From the NCBI GenBank assembly GCA_946699065.1, contig CAMPDV010000018.1, forward strand, positions 806,001 through 870,000: a stretch of DNA of 64,000 nucleotides, read 5' to 3'. Made by a program: the position numbers and the translations under genes. The DNA is from Loxodes magnus. Its lineage: Eukaryota; Ciliophora; Karyorelictea; Loxodida; Loxodidae. A model generated the notes under the pieces. That model did no database searches and was not told the origin of the DNA. It was given only the letters and a program-made list of their open reading frames with translations. Positions 25,402 through 39,294 of the stretch are shown here, one piece after another; within the stretch, counting starts at the first letter, position 1, and each line of letters begins with the position of its first letter.

Positions 25402-26844
25402 ATGAAAATGGTTTTGCTTTTAGTGCTTTTTAACTTTATTATATGTGTATTTTCCTCTATAACTATTTTTAGTCCTAAATAACTTCGCGATTAGTTTAAC
25501 TTATTATATGGTACTGGCGGTTCAATTCCATGTTCTCTAGCAAACTTTGGAAATCCGCCTTATGGAACTTAAATGGTTGGGAAATTGATTTTTGCTCCTT
25601 CTAAAGACTAAAATGAATTAGCTTGCAATGAGTTATAGCCAATTAATTAAAACTAGGCGGAAGAACAAACAAGTACAGTAATAATTTTGGTAGATAGAGG
25701 ATAGTGTTCCTTCGTTGAGAAGGTAAAGCATGCGCAAAAAATAGGTGCTAAGGCAGTAATAGTTGTAGATAATAAAGATGAAGATATTTCTCATATTGTA
25801 ATGATAAACGAAGAAAATACAAATGATGTTTTCATTCCTTCTTTTCTAATATCAAAGAGTGATGGAAATATTATTAAAAACTACTTAACAGGTAATCAAG
25901 ATAGCGAGAGTATAATGATATAACTAAAGTTTGAAATGAAAAGTGTTGATTCTAAAGTAAACTGATAGATTTGAATGAGTAGTGATGATATTTAAACTAG
26001 AAAATTCTTGCACGATTTTGCTGACATCATGAAAGAATTCTCTGAAGATGATATTTTATTTATTCCTCATTATGTATTTTGATTTTGTCCAAATTGTAAA
26101 GCCCAAGGATATAGTCAGAGTTATGAAAACTGTCTCTCTGGAGGAAGATATTGTGCACCAGACCCTGATGAAAATGGTCCAAGAAATGGAAAAGAGATTT
26201 TAATGGAAGATTTGCATCAACTGTGCATTTATTAATTTTCAATAGAATAAAAGAACTAAAAAATCTGATGAAGCTACATTAAAAATTTATACGAAACATG
26301 TGGTGATGTAATTACTGAAGAATGTTGTGCATAATCAGCCTCTAAAGTAGGAGTAAATCAGAATGAAATAAACACTTGTGTAAATAGTAGCTTTTAAGGA
26401 ACTAAGCCAGATATTGATGACAACACTATATTAAATAATGAGTAAAAAGCTTGATAAAAAGCTTCTGTAAGTTTTTTCCCTAGTATTCTTATTAATGATC
26501 AAATCTATAGAGGAGATATTGAAACTGATGCAGTTATCAAAGGTATTTGTGCAGGATTTAAGTAAACTCCAAAAGCTTGCAAAAAAACATTAGATCCTAA
26601 CTTCAAAAATAAAGGATAGCATATGTTTACTACAAATGAGCTAATAATAATGATTTGCTCTATAGTTGTTACTGCTATAATAATTTTTATTATTGTAAGA
26701 AAACTAATGAAAAAACAAATGAAGAAAGAAATCAAGGATTAGGTTACCAAAGCAGTTAAGCAATATTTAGCTCTTGTAAATAACCCTCAAAGCAATAGTA
26801 GCATTGAAGTTGTTGCATCTTACGTACCTTAAGAAACTTTATAA
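25402..26844 (+). CDS. vacuolar (lysosomal) sorting receptor, VSR type
   Basis: 480 residues. Signal peptide MKMVLLLVLFNFIICVFS, then a protease-associated domain (GAKAVIVVDNKDEDISHIVM, NDVFIPSFLISKSDG), then the cysteine-rich thioredoxin-like region of plant-type VSRs (WFCPNCKAQGYSQSYENCLS, GGRYCAPDPDENG, YETCGDVITEECC), SFFPSILINDQIYRGDIE and KGICAGF. A single membrane span ELIIMICSIVVTAIIIFIIV is followed by a short cytosolic tail ending SYVPQETL, with a tyrosine-based YVPQ-type sorting signal. VSRs carry hydrolases from Golgi to vacuole or lysosome. No in-frame TGA occurs for over 400 nt after the tail, so TAA 26842-26844 is taken as the stop. ATG 25402 is 47 nt after the Cache receptor stop; ATG 25408 is an alternative start. 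Confidence 0.92.
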
Positions 26845-28938
26845 TTTATATTCTTAAAATCCCTCTTTTAATATATACACTTTTAACCTAATCAAATAAA
26901 TATCTTAAATCTCAACTATAATTTAACATACGCATTTATAAGGATGATTTGGTAATCATTTAGGATAAATTAACTCCAAAAAATAAATAACTTCTAATCT
27001 ATTTAGACAATAAAAAGTAATTTAATGCAAGTAAACTCTATTAAATACTTGCTACCTAAATTAAAGCATGCTATTAACTTTTAAAAAAGAAAAGGATAAA
27101 GAAATTTTGAATAAAAAAGGAAAACGCTAGGTTATTCTAATTTAAAAGTATATAACTAAAGATTTATAGGAATTATAATACTAGTTTTGAAGTTAAAATT
27201 TAACTAGAGAAAATTATAAAGTTTATTTAACTTTTAGTAGCCATATGATTCTGAGCAAATATTAAGACGTAGAGTACAATATAATTAGTGTTAGTTATAT
27301 TGAATTAGTAAATAGTTATTATTAAATTTAAATCTTTTTGAGTTATAATTAAAATCACTTTTTATTATGAAATTTTCTTCTAAAATTATCAAGATTAAAT
27401 ATCAACTAAAGGCATTTCATTTTATAATTTTATAATGAAATTAGGACTAAATTCACAAATATTTAAGAAATATAAGGCTAATCACTTACAGATGAAAAGG
27501 ATATTATTATATGATTTTAAATAAATAAAGATAGTAGAAATTAAATTTAACACTAAAAGAAAATTGTAAACTAAACTAATTAAATTTCTTAAATAGGATA
27601 TGTTTAATAAGCCAACTGAATTAAATACTTATAAAAATTGAAGAAATAATACTTGAAATAAATACAATTATTAGATTTAAAAAATAATGGAAACTATAAA
27701 TAATAATTCTCTAGTGTTTCATTTCAATAAAATTCATTAATAATTATAAACTTGTTCTCAAAAATTATCAATTATCACTTAAAATTTATTAAGAAATCAT
27801 TCAAATTCATTCTAAATGAAAGAATGAGACTATATATTTTAATCGTATTATTTATAATTAAAATGTACTCAAAAACTAAGATAAACTTTTGTTTGAGCTG
27901 AGCTTTTTTAAAATTTAATTTTCACTGTAGGCAAAGGAATGAAAGCTGTATGTTAAAAAGTGAAAGGTTATGTCGAAAAGTATAAATAGTGAAATTGCTT
28001 TTATCTAGAATTTATTTGATAAAATATAAAAAATAGCTATATTTACTTTATAAGAACATATTATAAGAGTCTTTATGTTCTTATTTTAAATAGATTTTAT
28101 AAATCTAAATCTCCTTTATTTAAGCTTATTAAGTGTCTAATACCTATTTCTTAGCCTTAGCTTATTAATATATCTTAAGCAAGCTACTTTTGCAATTATT
28201 TTGACTTATTTATTTAGTTAATTTGGTTATATTAATTTATCTATAATCCCTTTCAACTAAAATGATAATTTAAGTTCTGTTAAATTAAGCTTCTAACTTA
28301 TTAATATTCAAGTATAATTGTCTATAGTATTTGCTTAGTTTAATTAATTAAATTAACTATATAAATGTAGTAGCTATAGTGCTATAGTGCTATAGTGCAA
28401 TATCCTATTTTATATTTGCTATTAAGTTGAGAAAATTCATTTAATAGCCCTCATTAGTTATAAACTATGGAAATATATCAGTCAAAAGCTATTAATGAAG
28501 AATTATTCAAGATACAGTAATCATAACATCTTACTGATAATAAATTTACAGCTTTTAATGCTTTAAAGCCTTTCTTTTAAATTATTAATGTAGTAGTCTC
28601 TAATAGCTAGTATATAAAGGTATAACTTTAAGATTGGCTAAGAACTTTTAAAAATTTTATCTTTTAACTTCCTTTAATTTTGAATTGTTTACTTTTATAG
28701 ATTTATATATAATATTGCTCCTTTATAAGTATAACTAAACTATAATACAATAGTAAGCAAATAATTGATTGAAGAATATGATAATAAGCATTTTAAGCAT
28801 TAGTATTATAACTTAGAAATTTAAAGGGATAGCTTGTAATTACTTGCAGTTATAACTTTATAGATTAGAAATAAAAACTTTAAAATATCGGAAGTAAGAC
28901 TCATATGTAATTTTATGAACTTAAGTAAATAAGGTTCT
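26845..28938. other. long AT-rich intergenic region
   Basis: Convergent spacer between the VSR and PI4K genes. Holds a short tandem repeat at 28373-28398. Hydrophobic open frames near 27970-28560 are not distinguishable from chance. Confidence 0.55.
28373..28398. repeat. 8-bp tandem repeat GCTATAGT, 3.25 copies
   Basis: Three perfect copies of GCTATAGT and two further bases in an intergenic region; each unit contains the palindrome CTATAG. Confidence 0.9.
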
Positions 28939-30934
<1,996 letters not shown>

Positions 30935-31310
30935 TTTATAGTTTTCAGTATAACATGGAGATTAAACAATTAAACAAAATTAATTTAGTAAACAATAAAA
31001 ATAGCAAAGCTATAACTATTAATTTAGAATCATAACCTTTTATGTTTAAAACTAGCTCTTCATTTTCAATCTATTTTACTCAATCTTTATAGATTGATTA
31101 TTTTATTCAATTTAAGATTTTTATATATGCAAGTTTTGCTTAATCATGCTATGCTTTTGATACCAGTACAGTAATTGTTAAAATTAGTTTAGGTATTTAA
31201 ACATAATAAAAGATATAAGTAGTAGGTAAAGGCATACTAAGTAATAAAAGAGAAGAAATCTATTTAATATGTGTAATAAAATTGAAAAAGGTTTATTATA
31301 GTTTTATCGA
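30935..31310. other. intergenic with a short hairpin
   Basis: Between two minus-strand genes. CAATCT-TTAT-AGATTG at 31081-31096 is a perfect 6-bp stem with a 4-nt loop, but there is no U-rich context to call a terminator. Confidence 0.45.
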
Positions 31311-32651
31311 TCATTGGTTGTTGAAGCTACCCAATTTTTTTATTCCTGCTCTCAAAGTAAATAAAGCAATCAATACTATTATTATTCCCATAAGGAAAAC
31401 AAGCTTATTTGCAGTCATAGCTGAAGTATCTTTAATGATTTTGGGTTTTTCGCATTCTTTAAAAATTGGGAAATCAACATAGCCTCCTTGTTCTAAAGGA
31501 ATAGTTAATGTTAGTTTCATGCTTCCCTTAGCTATACAATTGAATTTGACAGACACTCTTTAAGCAATATTTGAAGCAATATGAGTGGATCCTTGCTATT
31601 CTATAACAATATCTGGTCTCATAATATGATTATCATAAGATATAATTGGCTCATCGAAAATTAATCTGATATCACTTCATAAAAAGAAGTGTGCTTAGGC
31701 TTGCTTGGACGTATATTTTACATTTTAATTTATTAATTAGCCCTTGTCATATATATTAGCAGTACCTATCGTATTTCCTACGTAAAGTCCCTTATAGCTT
31801 GAGCCACATTTTTTTAACCAAGAGAAGGAAACAGGATCGAAAGGAGGAATTTATACTTCAAGAGATACTTTAGTAGTTCCCTCGAATTATCCGCAATCGT
31901 AAAATACATTAATTGATAATTCATCTTCTTAATCTATTACTCCTTTTGTTTCACCTTTAATTTCTACTTCAACATCAGAATTTGTCCATGCTTTGATTTT
32001 TTTTATAATTTGAACACCATTTTCAACCGTAAATTCAATAGTACTGTATGAATCCTCCAAACTTGAAATTTCGTAAGTAGGGTGTTCAAAATCAAATTCA
32101 TTTTCGAGTTCACCATCATTCATAACTTCAGCTTCACCCTCATCTGTATCTATTATTATGCACATATCATTTCTATTTCCATTAATGCATTACTTTTAAA
32201 AGTGAAAGTTCAAATCTTCGTTGATAGAAATTTAAATTTAGAAAGGTCCTTATTCAGTAGGAGGACAGTCAAAATAAACATTAAAACTGTTTATTTCATT
32301 GGTTTCTAGATCTAATTCTAGACTTGATTGCTTTCCTTATTTAACATGACTATCCGAAATTAAAACTGAAAATTCAGATTCCTCAGTTTATACTAATACA
32401 TCAATTTTTACTTTAGTATCATCATCTTCTGTCCAAATGTAAAAAGTAATGAAACTAGACCAATTTATGAGTTCTTAATCTCCGCCTAAAAATTAATTCT
32501 TACCTGAAGCCTCTTACTCAGTTCAGTCGTCTTTAACAGTACTATCATCAATTACATCTGCATCATCAGGATTAGTTCCCACATAAATTTAACTCTCGAT
32601 GGTTACAAATAAAGTTAGAATTAGTCCACTGATCATAAGAAGCTTTTTCAT
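31311..32651 (-). CDS. type I membrane protein, beta-rich extracellular part
   Basis: 446 residues, one exon, ATG 32651 to TGA 31313-31311. Signal peptide KKLLMISGLILTLFVTIES, then about 370 residues of acidic, beta-strand-like sequence with paired cysteines (NVYFDCPPTEQG, FYDCGQFEG, KFNCIAKGS) that recurs about three times (FDC/YDC/FNC after hydrophobic strands), suggesting repeated Ig-like or similar domains. Membrane span near residues 415-435 (KLVFLMGIIIVLIALFTL) and a short basic tail. I do not recognise a named family. Likely a ciliate-specific surface or endomembrane protein. Confidence 0.82.
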
Positions 32652-33112
32652 TTTTATTGTTAATAAATATGAAGATTGATTTTATGCTTAATTAAATAGC
32701 CCTTTGCTACCTTTCTATATTTATAAAATCCTTTCTATTTTCCTCTATTATCAAATTCTTTCTCTACTCCTCAGTTCAATTACTAAAATGAAAAGCTTCT
32801 TATCGTGTGATTCATCTTTAAGATAATTGTATCTACTTGTCACAATTTAAAGCCAAAATGCTTAGATTTATATATCATTTAAATTAGAAATGATAAAACC
32901 CTTTAGTAAAGTCTCTTTAATCTAATATTCCTCATGTTCTTTGTTTTAATGAAAACAGATAAGTACTGAGCTAAAGTTTATATAGTAACAAATAGTAAAT
33001 ATTAAGTATACTAATAAGGCTAGTAATTGATAGACAAATTAGCTTCCATTAAATTTCAGTTATGAAATGCTTAGTTTATAAGGGAACATATTTCAACTAA
33101 TAATTTATTAAA
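32652..33112. promoter_or_regulatory. divergent promoter region
   Basis: 461 nt between two divergent gene starts (type I membrane protein and ferredoxin). AT-rich; no motif recognised. Confidence 0.35.
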
Positions 33113-33589
33113 ATGAAAAATAGGCTTGCTGGTCTAGCCTAAAGATGCTTCTATAAAATTTTCAAATCCAACAAGGACTAGCAAATGGAATTAGCAAAAC
33201 AGCTTATTCTACAAAAAAGCAAAGAAGATTTAGGTTTGAAGATATAAAAATAAAATGAAAGTGACTTAGAAAGTAAAGAAAAAATAGTGATTTATGTTAA
33301 TAATGAAAAAAATAATATGATTAAAGTAAAAGTAAATGAAAATGACTAGCTAGTTAATGTCATTTAAAGATTTACTAGCCAAAAAGATTTTGCAGAATGT
33401 GAAAATTAGTTAGAATGTGGTAAATGTGCTGTTTCGCTGAGTAAAAACCTATATAATTTGCTTGGAACTCCCGATTGAAGAGAATGAGAAGCATTAGCAG
33501 GCTTACCTAAATATTCTAGATGCTCGTGCCAATTAACAATTAGTAAGCAGTTTGAAGGTGAAGTTTTTAATCTAATTAAAGAAAGATGA
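33113..33589 (+). CDS. adrenodoxin-type [2Fe-2S] ferredoxin-like protein, mitochondrial
   Basis: 158 residues, ATG 33113 to TGA 33587-33589. The N-terminus MKNRLAGLAQRCFYKIFK is basic and amphipathic, a likely mitochondrial presequence. The C-terminal 100 residues follow the adrenodoxin pattern: cysteines 96, 102 and 105 in ECENQLECGKC (C-x5-C-x2-C), then SRCSCQLTISKQFEG with Cys137 or Cys139 as fourth ligand. The spacing to the fourth cysteine is a little shorter than usual. Known roles are electron transfer for iron-sulfur cluster assembly, or, in ciliates and plants, a complex-I-bound ferredoxin. Which applies cannot be told; the complete cysteine set suggests that a cluster can be bound. 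Two Trp (WREWEA) are TGA. Confidence 0.82.
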
Positions 33590-34742
33590 ATAAGAGAAAT
33601 AATATAACTTCTTATATAAATAAGCTATAATTACATCATCTCTTTCATATCTACCTTTCTTCATTAATTTTAATACCCATATGGTAATTAGAAATAATAA
33701 AGCCTTTCATTAATTCAAATCTTATACTATAGCATCCTTAAAAATAACTAATAAAAAATTATTAATTTGCTGTCACTTTATAAATGTTTATTAAATTCCA
33801 ATATTTAATAAATGATTTAATGAGCTAATGCATTCAGTGAGTAGTATATTATAAACGTAAAATAAGTATATAGTGAATATAAGAGCTAACTAATTATTTG
33901 CTTATTTTAAATTTTAGTCTTTAGAATGTAATTAAATATATTACTCTAATTCCTTACTGTTTTCTTTCCTATTTTTACATAATAATAGGATTAGACTATT
34001 ATTATGTTATTGATGATAGATGAATGAGCACTTAATAATAGAATCATAGGATAGCTTCCTATAGAAAATTTAAGTAGCTAATATTGTATTTTTCTATTTT
34101 AAAAAGCATATTTATTTAAATTAAAATAGTAAGCTTCTTTCCATATAATTATTAACATTATAAACTAAAAGACTAAGAATCAGCTACTTTACTTGCAAAT
34201 ATATTAAAATTAGCAATATATAGCACAAGTTTATACAATTGCTTTATAAATATACAATCAAGAACTAAGCCAAATGCTAGCAGATAACTATAATACTTGA
34301 CTGCATCTATTTATAGCATAATATTCTAAACTGTTTCCTTATTTCTTTTATTTTAACTACATTTCATAAAATCAGGATAGACAATAAAAGCTAAGCAAGC
34401 ACATTGTTTTCTAAAATAAATAGTGAGAACATAAAATAATTGAAAGACTGCTAAAATGATGCTGAAAGTAATGATTGTAAAGAATCTTAAAGACTTACTT
34501 TAAAGGGAATAGAGTAATATAAAGTGATAGTAGTGTAATTAGAGTAATTTTATTATATAGCATAAATAATGATTATGATTACTATCTGAAACTTATTTAT
34601 CTTATACTAAGAAGTATTAAAATATATTGCTATAGTGTTCTAATTAAACTAACCATTTGTCTTTCTTTAATTTGCTTTAAGCAGTAATGTTTTGAACTGT
34701 TTGAATAGTGTTTTAACTAAAAGATTTAAAGTAATATAAGGT
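33590..34742. other. intergenic, AT-rich
   Basis: No supported gene between the ferredoxin and the SNARE. A short ORF near 34458 (MLKVMIVKNLKDLLQ) is too weak to call. Confidence 0.5.
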
Positions 34743-35616
34743 ATGGAAGAAATTAAGCTGGAAATATAAGGGATGATTAATTAGGTATCTAAGATAAGTA
34801 ATGAATTTGGAATATCTAAAACATAAGTATAAACTCCTTCTTCTAAAGATACTTTTACTTCTTTACAGTCAGAAATTGCTCATTTTTATTATTCTACTAC
34901 CACTAAGATTGATGAATTAACTAGCATGAAGTTGGATACAAATGGAAGTTCGCAAGACGTGATAAATATAGCAAAGAAAGAAAATGAAATAAATCAGGAA
35001 ATTAAAAAGATAAACGAAATGGTACTAAAACTGGAAAAAGAAATGAGTAAGAGAAACAAAAAATTGTCTGAGGAAGAACGATTAAAACGATAAGCAATTG
35101 TGCAAGATTTTATTTTTAAATATAGGAGATTAGAGAAATGACAAAGAGGAGATCCAAATTGAAAAGATTAAAAACCTTAAAAATAGATAGATTAGCTTAA
35201 AATTGAACTTTTTGAATCTATGCAAAAAGATAGTGTTAAATTTACTGAACCTGACGAAGAGGAAAAATAAATGGTGAAGGATTTAAAACAGAGAGAAGCA
35301 GAGGTAGATAAAATACTAGATCCTTTAGGAGATAAAGTTGAAGGAATAAAAAATTTAGCACTTTAAATAGGAGAAAATGAAACTGAATTAGATGCATATA
35401 CTTTAAAATTAACTAATAAAATAGATGAAGTAAAACCATAAATAGATGCTATGACTAAGAAGGTTAAAGACATTATTTAAAGCGTAAGTTTTCCGTTATG
35501 AATAGATAAGAGGTCCTGATAAGTTTTGTACTACTATTATTCTACTTTTAGTTTTGCTAGGATTAGTAGCTGTAGGATTTAACTTAATAAAAGACACAAT
35601 TTAACCTTATATGTAA
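34743..35616 (+). CDS. Qc-SNARE, SYP7-like
   Basis: 283 residues in two exons (34743-35483, 35506-35616). Residues 1-110 are helical; the SNARE helix spans roughly residues 185-245 (EVDKILDPLGDKVEGIKN, LALQIGENETELDAYTLK, with the central layer glutamine in LQIGEN), followed by a C-terminal membrane anchor KFCTTIILLLVLLGLVAVGF. The sequence between (TEPDEEEKQMVKDLKQREAE) and the anchor opening S-I-R-G-P-D-K-F-C resemble plant and protist SYP7 proteins, which act at ER, Golgi and endosomes. The 22-nt intron sits just before the anchor; without its removal the anchor is in another frame. The tail ends KDTIQPYM at TAA 35614-35616; no in-frame TGA follows for more than 200 nt, so TAA must be the stop if the protein is tail-anchored. 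Confidence 0.87.
35484..35505 (+). other. 22-nt intron
   Basis: GTAAGT..GAATAG in the Qc-SNARE gene, between SNARE helix and membrane anchor; removal restores the transmembrane frame. Confidence 0.85.
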
Positions 35617-35837
35617 ATCATTTATTATATCTAAATTTAATTATCATTTAAACTTCAGTCCTTTTTATCTCTGTTCTCATAATATAAATAATAAATTAAT
35701 CAAAGCTAGAAAGGAAGTTTGAATGAAGGGCTGCTTTAGAGATAATTAGAATAATACTTTTTAGATTTGAAATAAGATGGTCTTTAATTAATTGAATATA
35801 CTAGCATTTTCCTATTAAATTATTAACTAAAATTAAA

Positions 35838-36323
35838 ATGTTTAGACAGCAAAACCTTATATATAGACAATATAAAGCATGAAGGAATAGTAGAGAAATG
35901 TTCCATCCTCATATATTTAAAGGGTATAATTGCTCTCCTGAATGGAATAATCCTATAAATAGAGATCCATTCGATTATCCTCTGAGAACTAGAGCTGAAG
36001 TTTCAGAAGAACTTAAGAAAAATCCTATAAAAATAAACGCTGTGATGGAATTCCGTCATTACTACGGGGGAAATAAATTACCATATGATGCTAGAAATTA
36101 CAAAGTAAAGGCTGATCTAGACATGAAAGAATGGAACTTAACTGAAAAATAAAGAGAAAGACTTATATTTTTACTAGGTCCAAGATATAACTCACATTTG
36201 TTCAAAGGAGATCAAGATAAATTTCGTATTATAGTAAATCAATATGGAGACTTCGCACTAAACGCTCAGAAATTGAAGGATATAGTCTATGAACTCTTTT
36301 ACGAGTGCAAAAGAGCACCTTGA
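35838..36323 (+). CDS. mitochondrial small-subunit ribosomal protein mS35
   Basis: 161 residues, ATG 35838 to TGA 36321-36323. The start gives a mitochondrial-type presequence (MFRQQNLIYRQYKAWRNSR, Trp by TGA); a later ATG at 35898 would remove it. The C-terminal half matches the mS35 domain: KADLDMKEWNLTEKQRERLI, FLLGPRYNSHLFKGDQDKFR, then YGDFALNAQKLKDIVYELFY, the helix that ends mS35. The animal protein is longer at the N-terminus; the conserved region is complete here. mS35 lies in the head of the mitochondrial small subunit. It follows the SNARE gene by 221 nt and converges on the next gene. Confidence 0.85.
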
Positions 36324-36546
36324 ATTACAAAAATAAAATTTTTAATTTCTAATCTTATTTAAAGTTAAACCAAACTCAAAGATATTAAATAAATACTGCT
36401 TACGTTATTTCCTTTTAAGTGCTAAAATTTTTTGCTTTTGTTTTAATTAAAAAGCTATTTTTGAAGAGAAATAATAAAAAATAGTAATTTGAGATAGAAT
36501 TAAATTTAATTATTGATATAAATAAAATTTATTATTTTAGTCTAAA

Positions 36547-39294
36547 TCACTTCCTATCTGTATAAAAAGCAGGGATTAGAAAATTATGTTTTTATGAATC
36601 TTCATTTAGTTTTTCTTGTATTATCTTATAATTTAAAAATTTAAGCTGCTCAATTTAGTTTCTTAAGTTTGCTTCTTTATTCTTAAGTTCTTTTTCTTTA
36701 AGTGAATAAGAAGAATTCTTATTCATATTCTTTTATTTACTTTTCAAAGGACTTTCACTTGCATGATCTATTTTGTATTTCCGTAAAATCTGATTTTACA
36801 TACATTTTGTTTCTTCTTATACCTCCTAAAACACATCAACAAGTTATTAACTTTAGAAGAGAGAATTTTCGCAAGTAAGTATGATTATTTAATTTTTTGG
36901 AATTAAATCAGGGTTTAGAATGATATTCTTCGAATAAGTGTTCTAAGAAATTTGTTGCAAATATCTTTAGTTACTTTTATTAGACTATCTATTATTTATT
37001 TCATTTGCACCTAGCAAATTATAAATCTATGGATATTTCCTTAGAGTAAGACAATTTTCTTCGCCAGGACATTTTCTTTTAATTTCTGTAATGCAATAGC
37101 ATTTATTAAATTACTGGAATTAATAAAATCGCTCTGAGTATCTTCTGTTTCTTATATTTTTATTTAATATTCCATTTCTATTTGTTTCTTATGGACATTG
37201 AGCTTCTCTTATCTATTTTTCGCTTTCTTTCATTGCTTTAACTTTACTCTCTAGATTTTAGTAAGACCCAATATCAATAGGCTAAAATTGCTAATATAGC
37301 AGCTGCTATTGAAGGTATTAAGTTTCTATTACTTTAAATTTGGTATTTGAGTGCTTGAAAATATCTTGGTCTTTTTCTATATAAAGATATTAGAAAATCT
37401 AATAAAAGTCAATATTAGTATAAGATTACTAGATAGTATTGAAGCTAGATTTGATAGTGGATATTAATTATTCTATCACTTTAAGAATGAAGTTCATTGG
37501 AATCGCTTTTTCTTTCGCATCTGAACTTGGATTCTGAATTAATAAAGTAACGGGAAGAAGTTTGTCTAGATATCAACTATGATCTAATAAGGTATCTTTG
37601 GAATCTTGTTCATCCAAATCAACTATAGGTATTCCAAGTCCGTAAAATTAAGTTTGATATAGCTTAACATCTAAGAGTAGATCTATTCCATTCAGCTAGT
37701 TTATTAGCTTCTAATCTAGTGAGATTGAACTAAGTACAAGAACTTTATTAGGTGGAAGCTAAAAATCAGCTATAACTTAGGAATAATCCTAGAAATACGA
37801 GCTATACTTGATCCTATCTCTTTACTTAAGAAAATATTTTTATTCTTTCTCCATTTTCTCCTACAAGTTCGTAAAGTTCTAATAGTTATAACTAGTATAA
37901 ATAGCATCAAATCTAATGCTTTACTTCTAAAATCAGTTTAAGATTCTAAAGCATCATTTTTGCTTATAATTAATAACTAAAGCTATTTAGAATTTGCTAG
38001 CAAGAAATTAAAGGCTAGTATTGAAGCTAGGTCTTTGGATTAAAATAACAGATTGATTCCAACTCTTTTAAAAATCTCCACAAATACCCTAGAAATTAAT
38101 AATAACTAAAGGAAACTTTTCTTTAAACTGGAAACTTCTTGGATTTCACTCAATTCTTCTAGTATTTCTACTTTCGTCTTTGGTACTTGGAAATATAACG
38201 TACTTAGCTTGAGTTTTTTCATTCAACTTGGCTAATTTGACAGGCAATTTCTATGATTATGAAGGGGATTTGGATCTATATGTATTAGGGTTTTTTAAAA
38301 GTTGACTGATTTAATTGGTTGATTATAAGAGCTGATAATTATTGCATTGCCTTCTTACTTAAGAATATCTAGTATTCTGCTTTTTATTTGATAATTTAAC
38401 TTTTATATCTTAACTTTTCACTTTATCTTTCCTTATACTTCTAAATAATAAGCTTTTATCATCTTTTTTACAATCAAAAGCCTATTTCTAAGCTAAAATT
38501 TATGAACGCAGGAGTTACTTTTACATAGAAAAATGAGTATCCATTCTATATTGAGTAGCTAGTTAGTTATTTTTGGTTTTTATATTGCTGCTTTGTATTT
38601 AGTACAATCTTCCTGGAGACATTAAAGGAGGAGAGCCTCATTTAATTTGGAAAGGTCTTTAATCTTAGTGAGATTAAAAACCATTATCTGAAAATGGCTT
38701 TTCCCTTTACTAAAGTAAAAAAGTATTTTAGCCTTAGATTTGCCTTTAATCAACGTTAGAACTTAGATTTCTTTCAGTTTAGCATTGATAATCTTATTAA
38801 TTAAGTTGATTTTAATAAATGGTTTGGCTTGAATGTTCTGTGGTATTTTATAAGTCTTATTAGTTTTCTTCTACATTAATTTATTCAAAGCTAGATTTGA
38901 AATCTTATTAGTGGCTAATCTTTTATTGGCTTTCATTTAATTGTTTCTCTTTTTTCTCATTCTCTTGTATTATGTTTTATGGCAAATGCTCATGAATGGA
39001 GTTTGCATTTTCCTTTATATCAGGAAGCTTTAATTGTTGCAAATCTTCAACAGTTTGTTAATTATCAATTCGCTTTATTTTGAAGTGGTCAAGTGCTAAA
39101 AAATTAAAATTTGGCTAAAGATGATATGTTTATCTATATTCCTGCATAAAGTTAGACAAGTCATACTATTAATTTTCTGAGAACTAGGAGCAAATATCCT
39201 CACTGGATACTTTATTAAGCTCTTATTCTGATTTAAGTTCGTTTTAAGAAAGAATGCTGTAAATAACTTATCTATTAGTTTCCCTTTCTTCCAT
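36547..39294 (-). CDS. long Q/S-rich protein with degenerate FCP1/NIF-like HAD domain
   Basis: 915 residues in a single exon, ATG 39294 to TGA 36549-36547. The N-terminal 350 residues are Q-, E-, S- and N-rich with no fold visible. Around residues 385-590 lies a region laid out like an FCP1-homology domain: FPLVIINFQGICGDF where the phosphatase has a DLDxT loop, then RPSFNTSLQFLASKFQIALV (the RPG..eFL..l...fei.i helix), WCFRILNWF, and FQLPPNKVLVLSS before GIPIVDLDEQD. The two catalytic aspartates of the first loop are gone, so it should lack phosphatase activity. A basic tail with CYCITEIKRKCPGEENC and a coiled coil follows. Family assignment is from pattern only; it may be a regulatory pseudophosphatase. 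Confidence 0.75.

Noticed and set aside
27970-28560. Hydrophobic ORF starting MSKSINSEIAFIQ
   Set aside because: Composition equals the surrounding AT-rich DNA; in this code such DNA stays open by chance and gives Leu/Ile/Gln-rich readings.
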